Counted from the stretch's first letter, positions 1-8,590 are shown. The stretch is DNA of 39,684 nucleotides from Paucimonas sp. (GCA_028292545.1 JAQGMC010000034.1:1-39684), one strand, 5' to 3'. The notes: a model not told the origin generated them from the letters alone. Made by a program: numbers and translations.

Positions 1-415
1 TCTCGCCGAAACCCAGGGTGACCAGGATGAGGTAGTGACCGCGCAAACGCAGGGCCGGCAGCCCGAGCACGACACCGGCGATGGCAGACACAGCAATAGA
101 CAGGGGTAAGGCGGTCCAGAACGAAAAGTGGAAGTCCACCGCAAGAATGGCGGACGTGTAAGCACCGATGCCGAAGAAGGCGGCATGGCCCACGGATACC
201 TGCCCGCAGTAGCCGATGAGAATGTTCAAGCCCACCGACAGCAAGGCGTAAATGAGCGCCAGGTTGGCGACGTAAAGAACGTAGGGCGTGCCTGTGGCCT
301 GCAGCGCCATCACTGCCACAGCAAGCACCAGCGCGACGACAATATTGCGCTTGAGGTCGGGCTTGACAGCGCTGGTGAGGCCGGGCGCCGGCGCGACGTT
401 GCCGTCGGCCTTCAT
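1..415 (-). CDS. livM: LivM-type branched-chain amino-acid ABC transporter permease (5' part, cut by window edge)
   Basis: Inner-membrane permease subunit of a high-affinity branched-chain amino-acid (or related carboxylate/amide) importer, pairing with the LivH-type permease encoded just upstream. Reading the minus strand from the ATG at 415 gives 138 codons with no stop before the window edge. Hydrophobic segments lie at about residues 23-40 and 45-66, followed by the LivM-like stretches NILIGYCGQVSVGHAAFFG and LPALRLRGHYLILVTLGFGE. The start overlaps the stop of the upstream permease in an ATGA arrangement (412-415), so the two are translationally coupled. The C-terminal half, with the loop that contacts the ATPase, lies outside the window, as would the LivG/LivF ATPases. 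Confidence 0.9.
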   Translation of the reverse strand, partial: MKADGNVAPAPGLTSAVKPDLKRNIVVALVLAVAVMALQATGTPYVLYVANLALIYALLSVGLNILIGYCGQVSVGHAAFFGIGAYTSAILAVDFHFSFWTALPLSIAVSAIAGVVLGLPALRLRGHYLILVTLGFGE

Positions 416-1281
416 ACACGGCTCCCGATACGCTCACCGAAGATGCCAGTTGGTCGCAGCACCAACATCAGGATCAATGCAGAGAAGGTGAATACATCCC
501 GGTAAGCGCTGGATATGAGCGCTGCCACCACGGTGTCAAGCACACCCACCAGCATGCCGCCGAGGATGGCGCCGGGAATGCTGCCGAAACCGCCGATGAC
601 GATCGCGATGAAGCCTTTCAGCATCAAGGGCAGGCCCATGTCGGGTGAAATAAAGACAATAGGCGCCGCGAGGAAACCAGCAACGGTGGCAATCAATGCG
701 CTCATCACGAAGGTCATGCACATGGTTCGGTTCACCGGAATACCGACCATCAAAGCCATCTCCCTGTCCTGGGCGGCAGCGCGCATGCGGATGCCGGCCC
801 GGGTGAAGTTGGTGTACAGGAAAAACAGCAGGAACATGATCGAGGCAGCAGCAATGATCGACAGGCTCTGCACCGGCATCGTTATATTCCCGACCTGGAC
901 CTGCCCATTTCCAAACAAGGCCGGAAGCGAGTGCGGCATAGGCCCAGCCAGCAGGTGCAGCAGGTTCTTCAGCGCGATGCCGATGCCTATGGTGCCCACC
1001 ACGCCGACCAGCACTGAGCGCTGGCGCAAGGGGAAATAAGCCACCAGGAACAGCAGCCCGGCCAGCACCACCATGACCGCCAGCGCGATCGCCAGGGAAG
1101 ACAGCAGGGAGGCGCCAAATGTGCTGAGCATGTAAAGGCTGAGGTAGGCCCCTACTGCCACCACTTCTCCCTGCGCAAAGTTGATGATGGAAGTCGCGTT
1201 GTACAGGATCACAAAGCCGAGAGCGACAAGGGCATAGATGCACCCCATGGCTATTCCATTCAGGACCAGCTGGGTACTCAT
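412..1281 (-). CDS. livH: LivH-type branched-chain amino-acid ABC transporter permease
   Basis: Inner-membrane permease of the Liv (HAAT) family, 289 aa, the usual length. The N-terminus carries family signatures: NGIAMGCIYALVALGFVILY, then INFAQGEVVAVGAYLSLY. The stretch GFIAIVIGGFGSIPGAILGG near residues 225-245 matches the region that docks the ABC ATPase. About eight hydrophobic segments are visible. A GGGAGAG ribosome site precedes the ATG at 1281. The gene follows the substrate-binding protein by 30 bp and overlaps the next permease by 4 bp, so it belongs to one operon. The family also transports urea, amides and aromatic acids, so the actual substrate cannot be read from sequence. Confidence 0.93.
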   Translation of the reverse strand: MSTQLVLNGIAMGCIYALVALGFVILYNATSIINFAQGEVVAVGAYLSLYMLSTFGASLLSSLAIALAVMVVLAGLLFLVAYFPLRQRSVLVGVVGTIGIGIALKNLLHLLAGPMPHSLPALFGNGQVQVGNITMPVQSLSIIAAASIMFLLFFLYTNFTRAGIRMRAAAQDREMALMVGIPVNRTMCMTFVMSALIATVAGFLAAPIVFISPDMGLPLMLKGFIAIVIGGFGSIPGAILGGMLVGVLDTVVAALISSAYRDVFTFSALILMLVLRPTGIFGERIGSRV

Positions 1282-1311
1282 GTCTCTCCCGGGCGTCTGC
1301 TTGAGGCTGGT

Positions 1312-2448
1312 TTACAGTTTGGGCTTGACGGAAATCGCTTCCATCAACTTGGGCGTCTTGCCTTCAAAGCGGTAGATGCGCGACGTGTGGTACATATTGC
1401 CTTCCTGGTCGGCCACGACCTCGCCGAGCAGCCCCGGATAGCGCACTTCACGCAATCCCTTGCGAATGGCTTCCCGGTCTGCGCCCTTGGACTCGATGAC
1501 CTGGGCGACCATCTTGATGGCTTCATAGTTTTGCACTGCAAAGACATCAGGTGAACGCTTCCAGCGCGCCTCGTAAGCTTTCACCCATTCTTTGACGGTC
1601 GGGTTGGGATCGACCGTGGGCATGCCGGCGCTTTCCACGTACACACCGTCGGTCTCGCCCTGGTCCAACAGCGCCATCGTGGCCGGCGTGGTCAGGCCAA
1701 CAGAAGCGATGATGGGGTGTTCGAATTTTTGCTGGCGCAACTGCTTGATGACGGCAGCAATGTCGCCAGAATTACCCTGGACATGCAGCACGTCGGCGCC
1801 ACTGCTCTTGACCTTGGAAATCTGGGCCGACACGTCGCGGTCCGTGCTGGCATAGGTCTCGACCGCAACCGGGGCCAGGTTGTACTCGGACTTGAGGATG
1901 TTGATCGTGGCGTCGCGCCCGCCGATACCGTATTCATCATTCACATGCAGCAGCGCGATCTTTTTCTTTTGCAGCTTGTCGACCGTGTACTTCACCGTGA
2001 CGGCGCGGGACACCATGTCGGTCACTTGAAAGCGGAACAGCCAGGGATTGCCCAGCTGCGTCACCTTCAGCGTGCCCGGCAAGACCAGGAAAGGCACGTT
2101 CGCTTTCTGCGTCTCGGGCGACATGGCCAGTACCTGGGTACCGAGGAAGGGGCCGAATACAGCGACCGGATTGCCCCCCATCACGCGCCGCAAGGCAGTC
2201 ACGGCGGTGGTCGGCGCGGGACCGGAATCTTCAACCGTCACCTCAATCTTGCGTCCCTTGATGCCACCCTTGGCATTGATTTCTTCCACCGCCAGCATGG
2301 CGCCCTGCTGCTGACTGGCCCCGACTACAGCGAAGGGACCGGAGAGCGGCATGACGAAAGCAAACTTGTGGGATTGCTGTGCCAGGGCGGGGAGCGCAGC
2401 TCCGGCCACCACCAACATTGCCGCAAACTTCAAAACCGTCTTTCGCAT
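1312..2448 (-). CDS. Periplasmic substrate-binding protein of a Liv-type ABC transporter
   Basis: Secreted type I periplasmic-binding protein (Peripla_BP_6 / LivK-like), 378 aa. It captures the ligand and delivers it to the two permeases encoded downstream. A Sec signal peptide covers residues 1-24, with cleavage expected after ALA in LPALAQQ. The mature protein has the expected opening FAFVMPLSGPFAVVGASQQQ, then GAMLAVEEINAKGGIKGRKI and VAVFGPFLGTQVLAMSPETQ. An AGGAG ribosome site sits 9 nt before the ATG at 2448. The gene lies 53 bp or so after the GntR-type regulator on the same strand. Such FCD-GntR / Liv cassettes often import aromatic or dicarboxylic catabolites, so leucine specificity should not be assumed. 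Confidence 0.92.
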   Translation of the reverse strand: MRKTVLKFAAMLVVAGAALPALAQQSHKFAFVMPLSGPFAVVGASQQQGAMLAVEEINAKGGIKGRKIEVTVEDSGPAPTTAVTALRRVMGGNPVAVFGPFLGTQVLAMSPETQKANVPFLVLPGTLKVTQLGNPWLFRFQVTDMVSRAVTVKYTVDKLQKKKIALLHVNDEYGIGGRDATINILKSEYNLAPVAVETYASTDRDVSAQISKVKSSGADVLHVQGNSGDIAAVIKQLRQQKFEHPIIASVGLTTPATMALLDQGETDGVYVESAGMPTVDPNPTVKEWVKAYEARWKRSPDVFAVQNYEAIKMVAQVIESKGADREAIRKGLREVRYPGLLGEVVADQEGNMYHTSRIYRFEGKTPKLMEAISVKPKL

Positions 2449-2501
2449 TTTGTCGATCTCCTGGTTGGTGGAATTACCGGTTCAACTTGTCCTGCCCTTC
2501 T

Positions 2502-3242
2502 TCACGTAGCCGGCAACAGCCTGCCGGGCTGGATAACAAGACGCTGCGCACTTGGCGCACTGCCCTTTCCTTCTGCTGTGCTGGCATTCTTTTCCACTTC
2601 GACTGCGCGCGCGATCTCGCTCAGCGCCGCCTCGATGTGAGCGCGCATTGAGCGTTCAGCCAGTTCGCCATCGCGCCGTTGCAGCACTTCTGCCAACAGC
2701 AAATGCTCATGTCCCCGCACCTCACCTACGTGGTACTTGGCGAAGAACACCCGCAGATAGTGCTCGGCTGCTGTGCGCAGCCGCAGCATTTCCAGCTGCA
2801 GGCGCGGCATGTCACAGAAGGATTGGATGATCTTATGGAATTCCTCGTGATACGCCACCCATTCGTCTGAAGTGACGTCCGGCGACGCCATGCGCTGGCC
2901 AAGGCGCATCAGCTGGGCCAGCGCTTCATCCGTCATGCGGGTAGCGGCGACCCGGGCGGACAAGCCCTCCAGGGCGCTGCGCATCAAGAAAATTTCGTGG
3001 ATGTCTTCCGGCGAGATGACAGTCACGATGTGGCGATTGCCACTGGACGTGAGAAAGCCTTCCGCAACCAGGTGCTTCAGAGCGTCCCGCACTGGAATCC
3101 TGCTGACCCCGAGGGCGTCGGCGACCTGCTGCTGGTGGATGGGCATGCCAGGCGGCAGCTCACCGGACAGGATTTTTCGCCGAAGATATTCATAACAAGC
3201 GCGTTCCGCACTTATTCCTGGACCAAACGATATATTTAACAT
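2502..3242 (-). CDS. GntR-family transcriptional regulator, FadR/FCD subfamily
   Basis: DNA-binding regulator, probably of the adjoining transporter operon. The N-terminal winged helix (about residues 8-75 from the ATG) has the GntR signature in GMPIHQQQVADALGVSRIPV, RDALKHLVAEGFL. The C-terminal part (about 85-225) is an all-helical FCD ligand domain with the EEFHKII and R-x6-H style metal/ligand positions (RAHIEAALSEI). I chose the ATG at 3242 (246 aa), because GntR domains normally begin about ten residues before ERACYEYLRR. A longer TTG start at 3305 would add 21 unusual residues and run through a palindrome at 3249-3266. Neither start has a good ribosome site. Being first in the unit suggests autoregulation together with the transporter. 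Confidence 0.88.
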   Translation of the reverse strand: MLNISFGPGISAERACYEYLRRKILSGELPPGMPIHQQQVADALGVSRIPVRDALKHLVAEGFLTSSGNRHIVTVISPEDIHEIFLMRSALEGLSARVAATRMTDEALAQLMRLGQRMASPDVTSDEWVAYHEEFHKIIQSFCDMPRLQLEMLRLRTAAEHYLRVFFAKYHVGEVRGHEHLLLAEVLQRRDGELAERSMRAHIEAALSEIARAVEVEKNASTAEGKGSAPSAQRLVIQPGRLLPAT

Positions 3243-3248
3243 TCGTGT

Positions 3249-3266
3249 ATACGTGCATGCATGTAT
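3249..3266. promoter_or_regulatory. Candidate GntR operator: 18-bp near-perfect palindrome
   Basis: ATACGTGCATGCATGTAT is an inverted repeat with one mismatched pair out of nine. It ends 7 bp upstream of the preferred GntR start codon. A GTATAC core, which resembles FCD-family operator half-sites, overlaps its left end at 3247-3252. This position fits an autoregulatory operator. No bound protein is proven. Confidence 0.5.
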
Positions 3267-3535
3267 GTTGGATTTGACGATAGGCAGGTTTTTGCGGGGT
3301 GTCAACTGTTTTATCAGCAGCTACATCTGAAGCTCAATGGCCGATAACCGTACTGAATCAGCGGAGAAAGGGCGTTTAGTCGAAGGCATGCAGCCGACGA
3401 CACGCGCCTCACAGGACGTGTGGATTGATTGATTACCGGGGACTGCGGCGATGGAACTATGCGGTGGGCCAGGCCATGCCCGACTACGGCTATTACGGCC
3501 GGTGGGCGTGTGTGAGGGCCCCGCAGTTTTTTGGC

Positions 3536-5635
3536 CTATAGCTGCGGCGGGGCCGCCTCAAGCGCATCCACCACGAGGCAGACTGCTCCAGCATCAACGG
3601 CGCGGCAGAACCAGTATCCCTGTATGACGTCGCACCCGGCCTGGTGCAGGTAACCCAACTGGTCCTGGGTCTCCACGCCTTCGGCGATCACTTTCAGGCC
3701 CAGGTTGTGTCCCAGGGCGAGAATCGTATTGGCGATCAGCCCCTGGCTTTGTTTCCCGTCGCCGCCGATGTCCTTGATGAAGGACTTGTCGATCTTGATG
3801 GCATCCAGCGGAAAGCGCATGAGATAGCCCAGGTTCGAATAGCCGGTCCCGAAGTCATCGATCGAGAGGCGAATTCCCAGCAGTTTCAACCGGTGCATGA
3901 GCACAACCAGGCGATCCACGTCTTCCATGAAGATCCCCTCCGTCACTTCAAGCTCAAGGAACCGGCCATCAAGGCCTGTCTCTTGCAGCACCGCCGACAC
4001 GGTACTGAAAAGCTCGTCATTCTTGAGCTGCCGGGCCGAGAGATTGACGGTCACGACCAGGGACTCATAACCCGCATCATGCCAAACCTTGTTCTGGGCA
4101 CAGGCAGTGCGCAGGGCCCAGGCGCCGATTTCAACAATCAAGCCGGTATCCTCGGCGATCGGTATGAAGCTGTCAGGCAGTACCAATCCGCGCTCTGGAT
4201 GGTTCCAGCGCAGCAGCGCTTCACAGCCGCTGACGGTACCGGTCCGTATAGTCACCTGTGGTTGATAAACCAGGAACAGCTCGTGTCGTTCCAATGCCTT
4301 GCGAAGGCCCGATTCGATTGCTGCGCGCTCAAGGGCCGCATGGTTCATGCGCGCAGTGAAATACTGGAAGTTGCCCCGGCCGAGGTCCTTGGCCCAGTAC
4401 ATGGCCGTATCGGCAGCGTTGAGCAGGGAATCGACATCGGTCGCATCATGCGGATACAAGGTGACGCCGATGCTTGCGGAGACAAATGCTTCACCTTCCT
4501 GCAAGAGAATGGGCTCGGAAAGGCTCTTCACGATCTTCCCGGCCACCAGCCCGGCATCCTGCTCCTTGCTCAGTGCCGGCAGATAGACGCAGAATTCGTC
4601 GCCACCCAGCCGGCCTGCGACATCGCTCGCCCTCAGACAACCGGAAATGCGTTCGGCAACTTCGCGCAATACTTCATCTCCTGCGCGATGGCCCATCGTG
4701 TCATTGACCATTTTGAAACGATCCAGGTCAATGAACAGCACAGCCAATAGCCATTTGCTGCGTTTGGCCTGCATCAGGGCGCGGCTCAGGCTGTCGTAGA
4801 AGTAGGCGCGGTTGGGCAGGCCAGTCAGGGTATCGTAATGCGCCAGCTGCGCCAGGTGGTTCTCCGCCAACCTCGTGACCGAAATGTTTTCGTGGGAAAC
4901 GACGAGGATGTCGGTGCCGGTGTGGGCAAAGCGGGTCACCTTGGCAAGGAACCAGCGCTTTTCCCTGGGGGAGTCACAGGTGTATTCGAATGAAAAACTG
5001 TGGCGGGCCCGCGTTGCCACCTCGCGTGCGCCTTCCAGGAAGGCGTAAGCATCGCCCGAACCGCGCGCCGCAGATGCCTCACAGGCGGCAAAATAATTTA
5101 CGCCCTTCCAATTGGACTTCGACAATCCATTTTCAGAAGCAAAATTGCGCCACGCCCGGTTGACGAGCAGGATATCGCCGCGCAGGTTCAACACACATAC
5201 ATGCTGCGGCAAGGCGTCCAGCGTGGAAGCCATGAAATGCTCGGAAGCCCTTCGTGCCGCTTCGCCAAAATCGCGCAATCGCAGGAATGCCTGCAGGCGA
5301 ACCAGCAGTTCTTCCTTGCCCATCGGCATGCGAAGCACATCGTCGAATCCATTCTGAAGCCAGGGTGCTGCCGCGCTTTTCGGGCCCATCAACAAAAGCA
5401 GCGGCGTATAAACCGGAATGGTCTTGTTTCTTGCTTCGAACAGCGTCGGACCAACTTGTCGCGCCTTCGCCTCGTCAACGATCACGAGAAAGCCCGCGAA
5501 CCTGCCTTCCAATAACTCCGCCGTATCGACGGTCTCAACCCGGTAACCTTTGTGCGCCAGGAATTCGGCAAGCAGGTTCCGGTCGGCCCTGTCGCCAACC
5601 AGCAGGCTGATCGTGACGAGGCCGCTTACAGTCAT
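3536..5635 (-). CDS. REC-like/PAS/GGDEF/EAL cyclic-di-GMP turnover protein
   Basis: Cytoplasmic enzyme of 699 aa with both synthetic and degradative cyclic-di-GMP domains. Order: a receiver-like domain (about 8-120) with Asp54 in the phosphoacceptor region but the usual Lys-Pro motif degraded to MPMGK; a PAS domain (about 135-255); a GGDEF domain (about 265-428) with intact GGDEF at 344-348 and an I-site RASD at 335-338, five residues upstream; and an EAL domain (about 445-690) with EALLR at 472-476, DDFGTGYS at 593-600 and KVIAEGVET. All visible catalytic motifs are intact, so either activity is possible. The ATG at 5635 overlaps the stop of the KaiC-like gene (ATGA), with AGAAGG upstream, so the two are co-translated. 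Confidence 0.93.
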   Translation of the reverse strand: MTVSGLVTISLLVGDRADRNLLAEFLAHKGYRVETVDTAELLEGRFAGFLVIVDEAKARQVGPTLFEARNKTIPVYTPLLLLMGPKSAAAPWLQNGFDDVLRMPMGKEELLVRLQAFLRLRDFGEAARRASEHFMASTLDALPQHVCVLNLRGDILLVNRAWRNFASENGLSKSNWKGVNYFAACEASAARGSGDAYAFLEGAREVATRARHSFSFEYTCDSPREKRWFLAKVTRFAHTGTDILVVSHENISVTRLAENHLAQLAHYDTLTGLPNRAYFYDSLSRALMQAKRSKWLLAVLFIDLDRFKMVNDTMGHRAGDEVLREVAERISGCLRASDVAGRLGGDEFCVYLPALSKEQDAGLVAGKIVKSLSEPILLQEGEAFVSASIGVTLYPHDATDVDSLLNAADTAMYWAKDLGRGNFQYFTARMNHAALERAAIESGLRKALERHELFLVYQPQVTIRTGTVSGCEALLRWNHPERGLVLPDSFIPIAEDTGLIVEIGAWALRTACAQNKVWHDAGYESLVVTVNLSARQLKNDELFSTVSAVLQETGLDGRFLELEVTEGIFMEDVDRLVVLMHRLKLLGIRLSIDDFGTGYSNLGYLMRFPLDAIKIDKSFIKDIGGDGKQSQGLIANTILALGHNLGLKVIAEGVETQDQLGYLHQAGCDVIQGYWFCRAVDAGAVCLVVDALEAAPPQL

Positions 5636-7128
5636 TCGCCTTCTCGGGTCGACACTGGCGTCCCAGTCAGAATGCCTCGAAGGTGTTGCAGCTTCTCGCT
5701 GATGTGAATACCGTTTGTCCCGACCTCAATGTTGCGAAGCTCAGGCTGGAAGTTACCGATCCGCTTTTTCAGGCAGCCGATGATTTTGGTCACGCGGCCC
5801 GCGTGTTCGGCATAGCGCAGCAAGATGATGTTATCTGCCAGGTGGCTGACGCCCAGGTCGGTGGCTTTCAGGCTCGTGCTGGTAATGTGCTCGACTTCGT
5901 TGACAAGCAGGGTCGTCACTTCCAGCCGCTGCAGATAAGTCACCAGGTTATGAATATGCGCCTGGGTCTTTCCAAACTCTTCCATTGCAAACTGGTAGCC
6001 GCGCAAACTATCGATCATCACCATACGATTCCCGCCAACCTCGACCGCCTCGCGCACATTCGCCAGGAACTCATCCGGATACTGCTCCAGCGGGTTTATC
6101 CGGACGATCTTGAGGGCACCGCTGGCCAGGACGTCGTCAATGGGCGCGCCGATGCCACGGCTTCGTCGGGTGATGAAGGACTCGGGTTCTTCAAAGGTGA
6201 ACAGGATAGCCGGACCGCATTCCCGCGCATGGGTGGCGAGATACTGCGTTCCCAACGTGCTTTTCCCAGTCCCGGTGGGGCCGGTCAACAGCGTCGTTGT
6301 TCCAGACTCGAGCCCGCCGCCCAGCAGCTCGTCCAGTCGCGCAATGCCGGACGAAACCATGTAATTACCCGGCGCAGAGGTGCTCGTGTGCTCAACCCGA
6401 TGCGCGAAAACCGATATGCCGTCCGACCTGATCCGCAGCGGATGGAATCCGGACATGAAGTCAGAGCCGCGAAATTTTTCTATTTGCAGGCTGCGGATAC
6501 CAATTGCCAATTGCGCCGATACGCCTGAGCGCAAACGAATGACGCCATCGACTGCCAACGCTGCGGATACATCATGTTCCAGTTCGTGCGGCTCGAAAGC
6601 CAGGAAAGAAGTGATGCCCTGGCCGTTGAGGTAATTCACCAGGTTCAAAACATTTTTGCGGAACTGGTACTCGTCTGTGGCGAGATAACGTAGCTGCGTC
6701 AGCGCATCAAGCACCACGCGGTCTGGACGATGCTCGTCGATGGCGCGGTAGATGGCTTCCCAGGCCGGTGTTCGTTCAACCTCGCTGGGTGGAAAAACAT
6801 GGTACTCGGGAGCCGGCGCAGGCGAGGGTTCTGGGGCAGGCGACAAGTCCACCAGCGTTATACCGTGCATGCTCCAGCCGAATCCCTCGATATTGCGTTC
6901 CAGCTGCGCAGCCGGCTCAGACAGCGTTATGTAGATCGCCTTCTGGCCTTCGGGCACGCCAGCGCGCAGCCACTGGAGGGAAAATATTGTCTTACCGGCG
7001 CCGGCCGCCCCGCTGATCAGGTAGCTTCGTCCAGGGATCAGTCCACCAGCGAAAATCTCATCACACCCCTTTATGCCTGTTGAAATTCGCGACGTGTTCG
7101 CGCCTGCCTTTATGCTTGATCGGTTCAT
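5632..7128 (-). CDS. KaiC-like double RecA-fold ATPase
   Basis: 498-aa tandem KaiC-domain protein, close to the ~519 aa of cyanobacterial KaiC. The first domain has a Walker A at 40-47 (GAAGAGKT), the second at 283-291 (GPTGTGKST). The catalytic Glu pair of KaiC is kept in the second domain (TFEEP, Glu313-Glu314), while the first domain reads TLSEP, with Ser in place of one Glu. By eye the Ser/Thr phosphosite pair of the second domain aligns to Ser428-His429 (GVSHLADNIILL), so the Ser is kept and the Thr is lost. A proline/glutamate-rich insert lies at about 97-108. It is the first gene of a two-gene operon with a cyclic-di-GMP enzyme. No kaiA or kaiB is in the window, so signalling rather than clock function is the safer inference. 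The ribosome site at 7128 is weak. Confidence 0.9.
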   Translation of the reverse strand: MNRSSIKAGANTSRISTGIKGCDEIFAGGLIPGRSYLISGAAGAGKTIFSLQWLRAGVPEGQKAIYITLSEPAAQLERNIEGFGWSMHGITLVDLSPAPEPSPAPAPEYHVFPPSEVERTPAWEAIYRAIDEHRPDRVVLDALTQLRYLATDEYQFRKNVLNLVNYLNGQGITSFLAFEPHELEHDVSAALAVDGVIRLRSGVSAQLAIGIRSLQIEKFRGSDFMSGFHPLRIRSDGISVFAHRVEHTSTSAPGNYMVSSGIARLDELLGGGLESGTTTLLTGPTGTGKSTLGTQYLATHARECGPAILFTFEEPESFITRRSRGIGAPIDDVLASGALKIVRINPLEQYPDEFLANVREAVEVGGNRMVMIDSLRGYQFAMEEFGKTQAHIHNLVTYLQRLEVTTLLVNEVEHITSTSLKATDLGVSHLADNIILLRYAEHAGRVTKIIGCLKKRIGNFQPELRNIEVGTNGIHISEKLQHLRGILTGTPVSTREGE

Positions 7129-7608
7129 TAGCTGCGGTAAAAAGACTGACGGTGGGCGCTATGAGCACGACCGATCAGCAGGTTCTGTTGTGAAGCAAGC
7201 AAAAGATAAACGTTTCTTGCGATGCGTCAACATTGTAACCTGCCACTTGTGAGAGTTGGCGCTAAAAAGGAGAGCGCTTTGCCTGCGACCCCTCGACTAT
7301 TGGTCACTTTATGTTCACTACCAAAAGGCGACGATGGTTGGTAGCCCAGGGCAGGATTGAACCGGCCCGCAAGCGAATCTGCAAAAGTGCGTTGACCCCA
7401 TCCCCACCCTAACCCTCCCCTTGAAAGGGAGGGGATACCGTAGCTTCGACGAACTTTTCAGGGCCCTGAAAGCCCGAACACGCATTGCTTAAGCCAACGC
7501 AAAGCCGGCTTCGCGCCGCTTAAAACTTGAAGCCAGCGCCGCGCTCAGATTCAATCCGGGGCGCCCGTGACGGGCCCGGAGGGGAAAATTTTCAGCCAGG
7601 AGAAGGCC
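7129..7608. other. Divergent intergenic region between the KaiC-like gene and the CBS gene
   Basis: About 480 bp without a convincing gene. It must hold promoters for both the minus-strand KaiC operon and the plus-strand CBS gene. The segment near 7195-7245 is AT-richer than its surroundings. A GGAGGGG just before 7585 looks like a ribosome site but precedes no good start; the true site is the AGGAGAAGG at 7598-7606. A palindromic repeat lies at 7397-7434. Confidence 0.6.
7397..7434. repeat. Palindromic intergenic repeat (CCCTCCC...GGGAGGG type)
   Basis: A C-rich tract leads into an inverted repeat: stem CCCTCCC at 7413-7419 and GGGAGGG at 7427-7433, with a CTTGAAA loop. Near-identical C-rich/GGGAGGGG elements are commonly scattered between genes in betaproteobacteria and xanthomonads. 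This assignment comes from memory, not from a second copy in this window. It could act as a transcript-end hairpin or simply be a dispersed repeat. Confidence 0.55.
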
Positions 7609-8130
7609 ATGCAAAAAGTTTCAGAGGTAATGACCCGGGATGTTCGCTGCATCACGCCGCACGAGACTGTGCGGCGGGCGGCGCAAATGATGGATGAGCT
7701 CAACGTCGGCGCCTTGCCGGTATGCGAATCCGACCGGCTGGTGGGCATGGTGACGGATCGTGACATCACCGTTCGCGCCACAGCCGCCGGACTGGGACCA
7801 GACAGCACCCGTGTCGAGGATGTCATGAGCAGCAATGTGCGCTCCTGCTACGAGGATGAAGCGCTGGACGAAGTGATGATCACGATGGCCGACAGCCAGA
7901 TACGCCGGATTCCCGTGGTCTCGCATGATGACCAGCATCGCTTGCTCGGCATCATCGCACTTGGCGACCTTGCCGCCCGCGCTGCCAAAGATGCGCAGCA
8001 AAAGGTGGACGTGGAGGAAACGCTGGAGAGTGTGTCTTATCCCGCGCAGCCTGATATTCCATCCAGCGCCAGTGCCAGCGGTAATACGCCAGGAGGCAGT
8101 GCCGGGTCTGGCTTGCCCTCTGCAGGATAG
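7609..8130 (+). CDS. CBS-domain pair protein
   Basis: Small cytoplasmic protein of 173 aa consisting of two CBS domains, which usually bind adenine nucleotides and sense energy state. CBS1 begins at VSEVMTRDVRCITPHETVRR and ends at LVGMVTDRDITVRATAAGL. CBS2 spans VEDVMSSNVRSCYEDEALDE to LLGIIALGDLAARA. The tail from about residue 138 is Ser/Gly/Pro-rich and probably disordered. I chose the ATG at 7609 because AGGAGAAGG lies just upstream; a GTG at 7567 would add 14 residues without support. Stand-alone CBS pairs like this are common in stress-response neighbourhoods. The partner is unknown. Confidence 0.88.
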   Translation: MQKVSEVMTRDVRCITPHETVRRAAQMMDELNVGALPVCESDRLVGMVTDRDITVRATAAGLGPDSTRVEDVMSSNVRSCYEDEALDEVMITMADSQIRRIPVVSHDDQHRLLGIIALGDLAARAAKDAQQKVDVEETLESVSYPAQPDIPSSASASGNTPGGSAGSGLPSAG

Positions 8131-8215
8131 GGCGGCCTGGGTGCCGCCGGCAACCGGCGCCAGTGCGGCGGCAACAGGACAGACCGGCGGCAGCACCAGG
8201 TCCAGATACCAGGCC

Positions 8216-8545
8216 ATGAAAGCGGTAATACGTCAAAGCGTCGCCGGTGAGCGCTTGCGCGACAGCGTGCCGCCACCATACCGGGATGAAGTCGCGAAAG
8301 GCAGCGATCCGAAGGCGGTCTATACGCTGATCCTGTGCCCGCACAACCGGCGCGACGTGGTGCCCTCCCCTTTGCTGGCGCAGGCTTTGCGCCGGCTGCC
8401 CGCCACAGCGCCCGGCGGCTTGATTATTGTTGGCGCAGTCTTCACCGAAGAAGCGCAGGCGCTGGCGCGAGAACACAATGCGCGCCTGGTATCGATGCAC
8501 AAGGCAAAGTGGACCGATGAATCGGCGCGGCAGCGCCAACTGTGA
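8216..8545 (+). CDS. Small conserved-looking protein of unknown function
   Basis: 109 aa from the ATG at 8216. I do not recognise the family. The protein starts with a basic segment, then YTLILCPHNRRDVVPSPLLA, a predicted strand-helix stretch (GGLIIVGAVFTEEAQALARE), and a basic C-terminus. No signal peptide or membrane segment is seen. The open frame continues upstream to 7925, but that part only shadows the CBS gene in another frame. The start lies 85 bp after the CBS stop on the same strand, so co-transcription is plausible. The ribosome site is poor. Codon use looks normal for the region, which supports coding. Confidence 0.55.
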   Translation: MKAVIRQSVAGERLRDSVPPPYRDEVAKGSDPKAVYTLILCPHNRRDVVPSPLLAQALRRLPATAPGGLIIVGAVFTEEAQALAREHNARLVSMHKAKWTDESARQRQL

Positions 8546-8590
8546 CAGCTGCCGCCCCGAGTTAAAGCGCGCGGTGGTGCCGCCCCTTGG

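Noticed and set aside
3520..3545. Intrinsic terminator after the GGDEF-EAL gene
   Set aside because: The run of A/T (TTTTTT) is flanked by GGCC/GGCC only; the stem is too short and the run is on the wrong side for the minus strand.
7925..8215. Upstream part of the frame containing the small unknown protein
   Set aside because: It overlaps the CBS gene in another frame; coding is supported only from about 8216.
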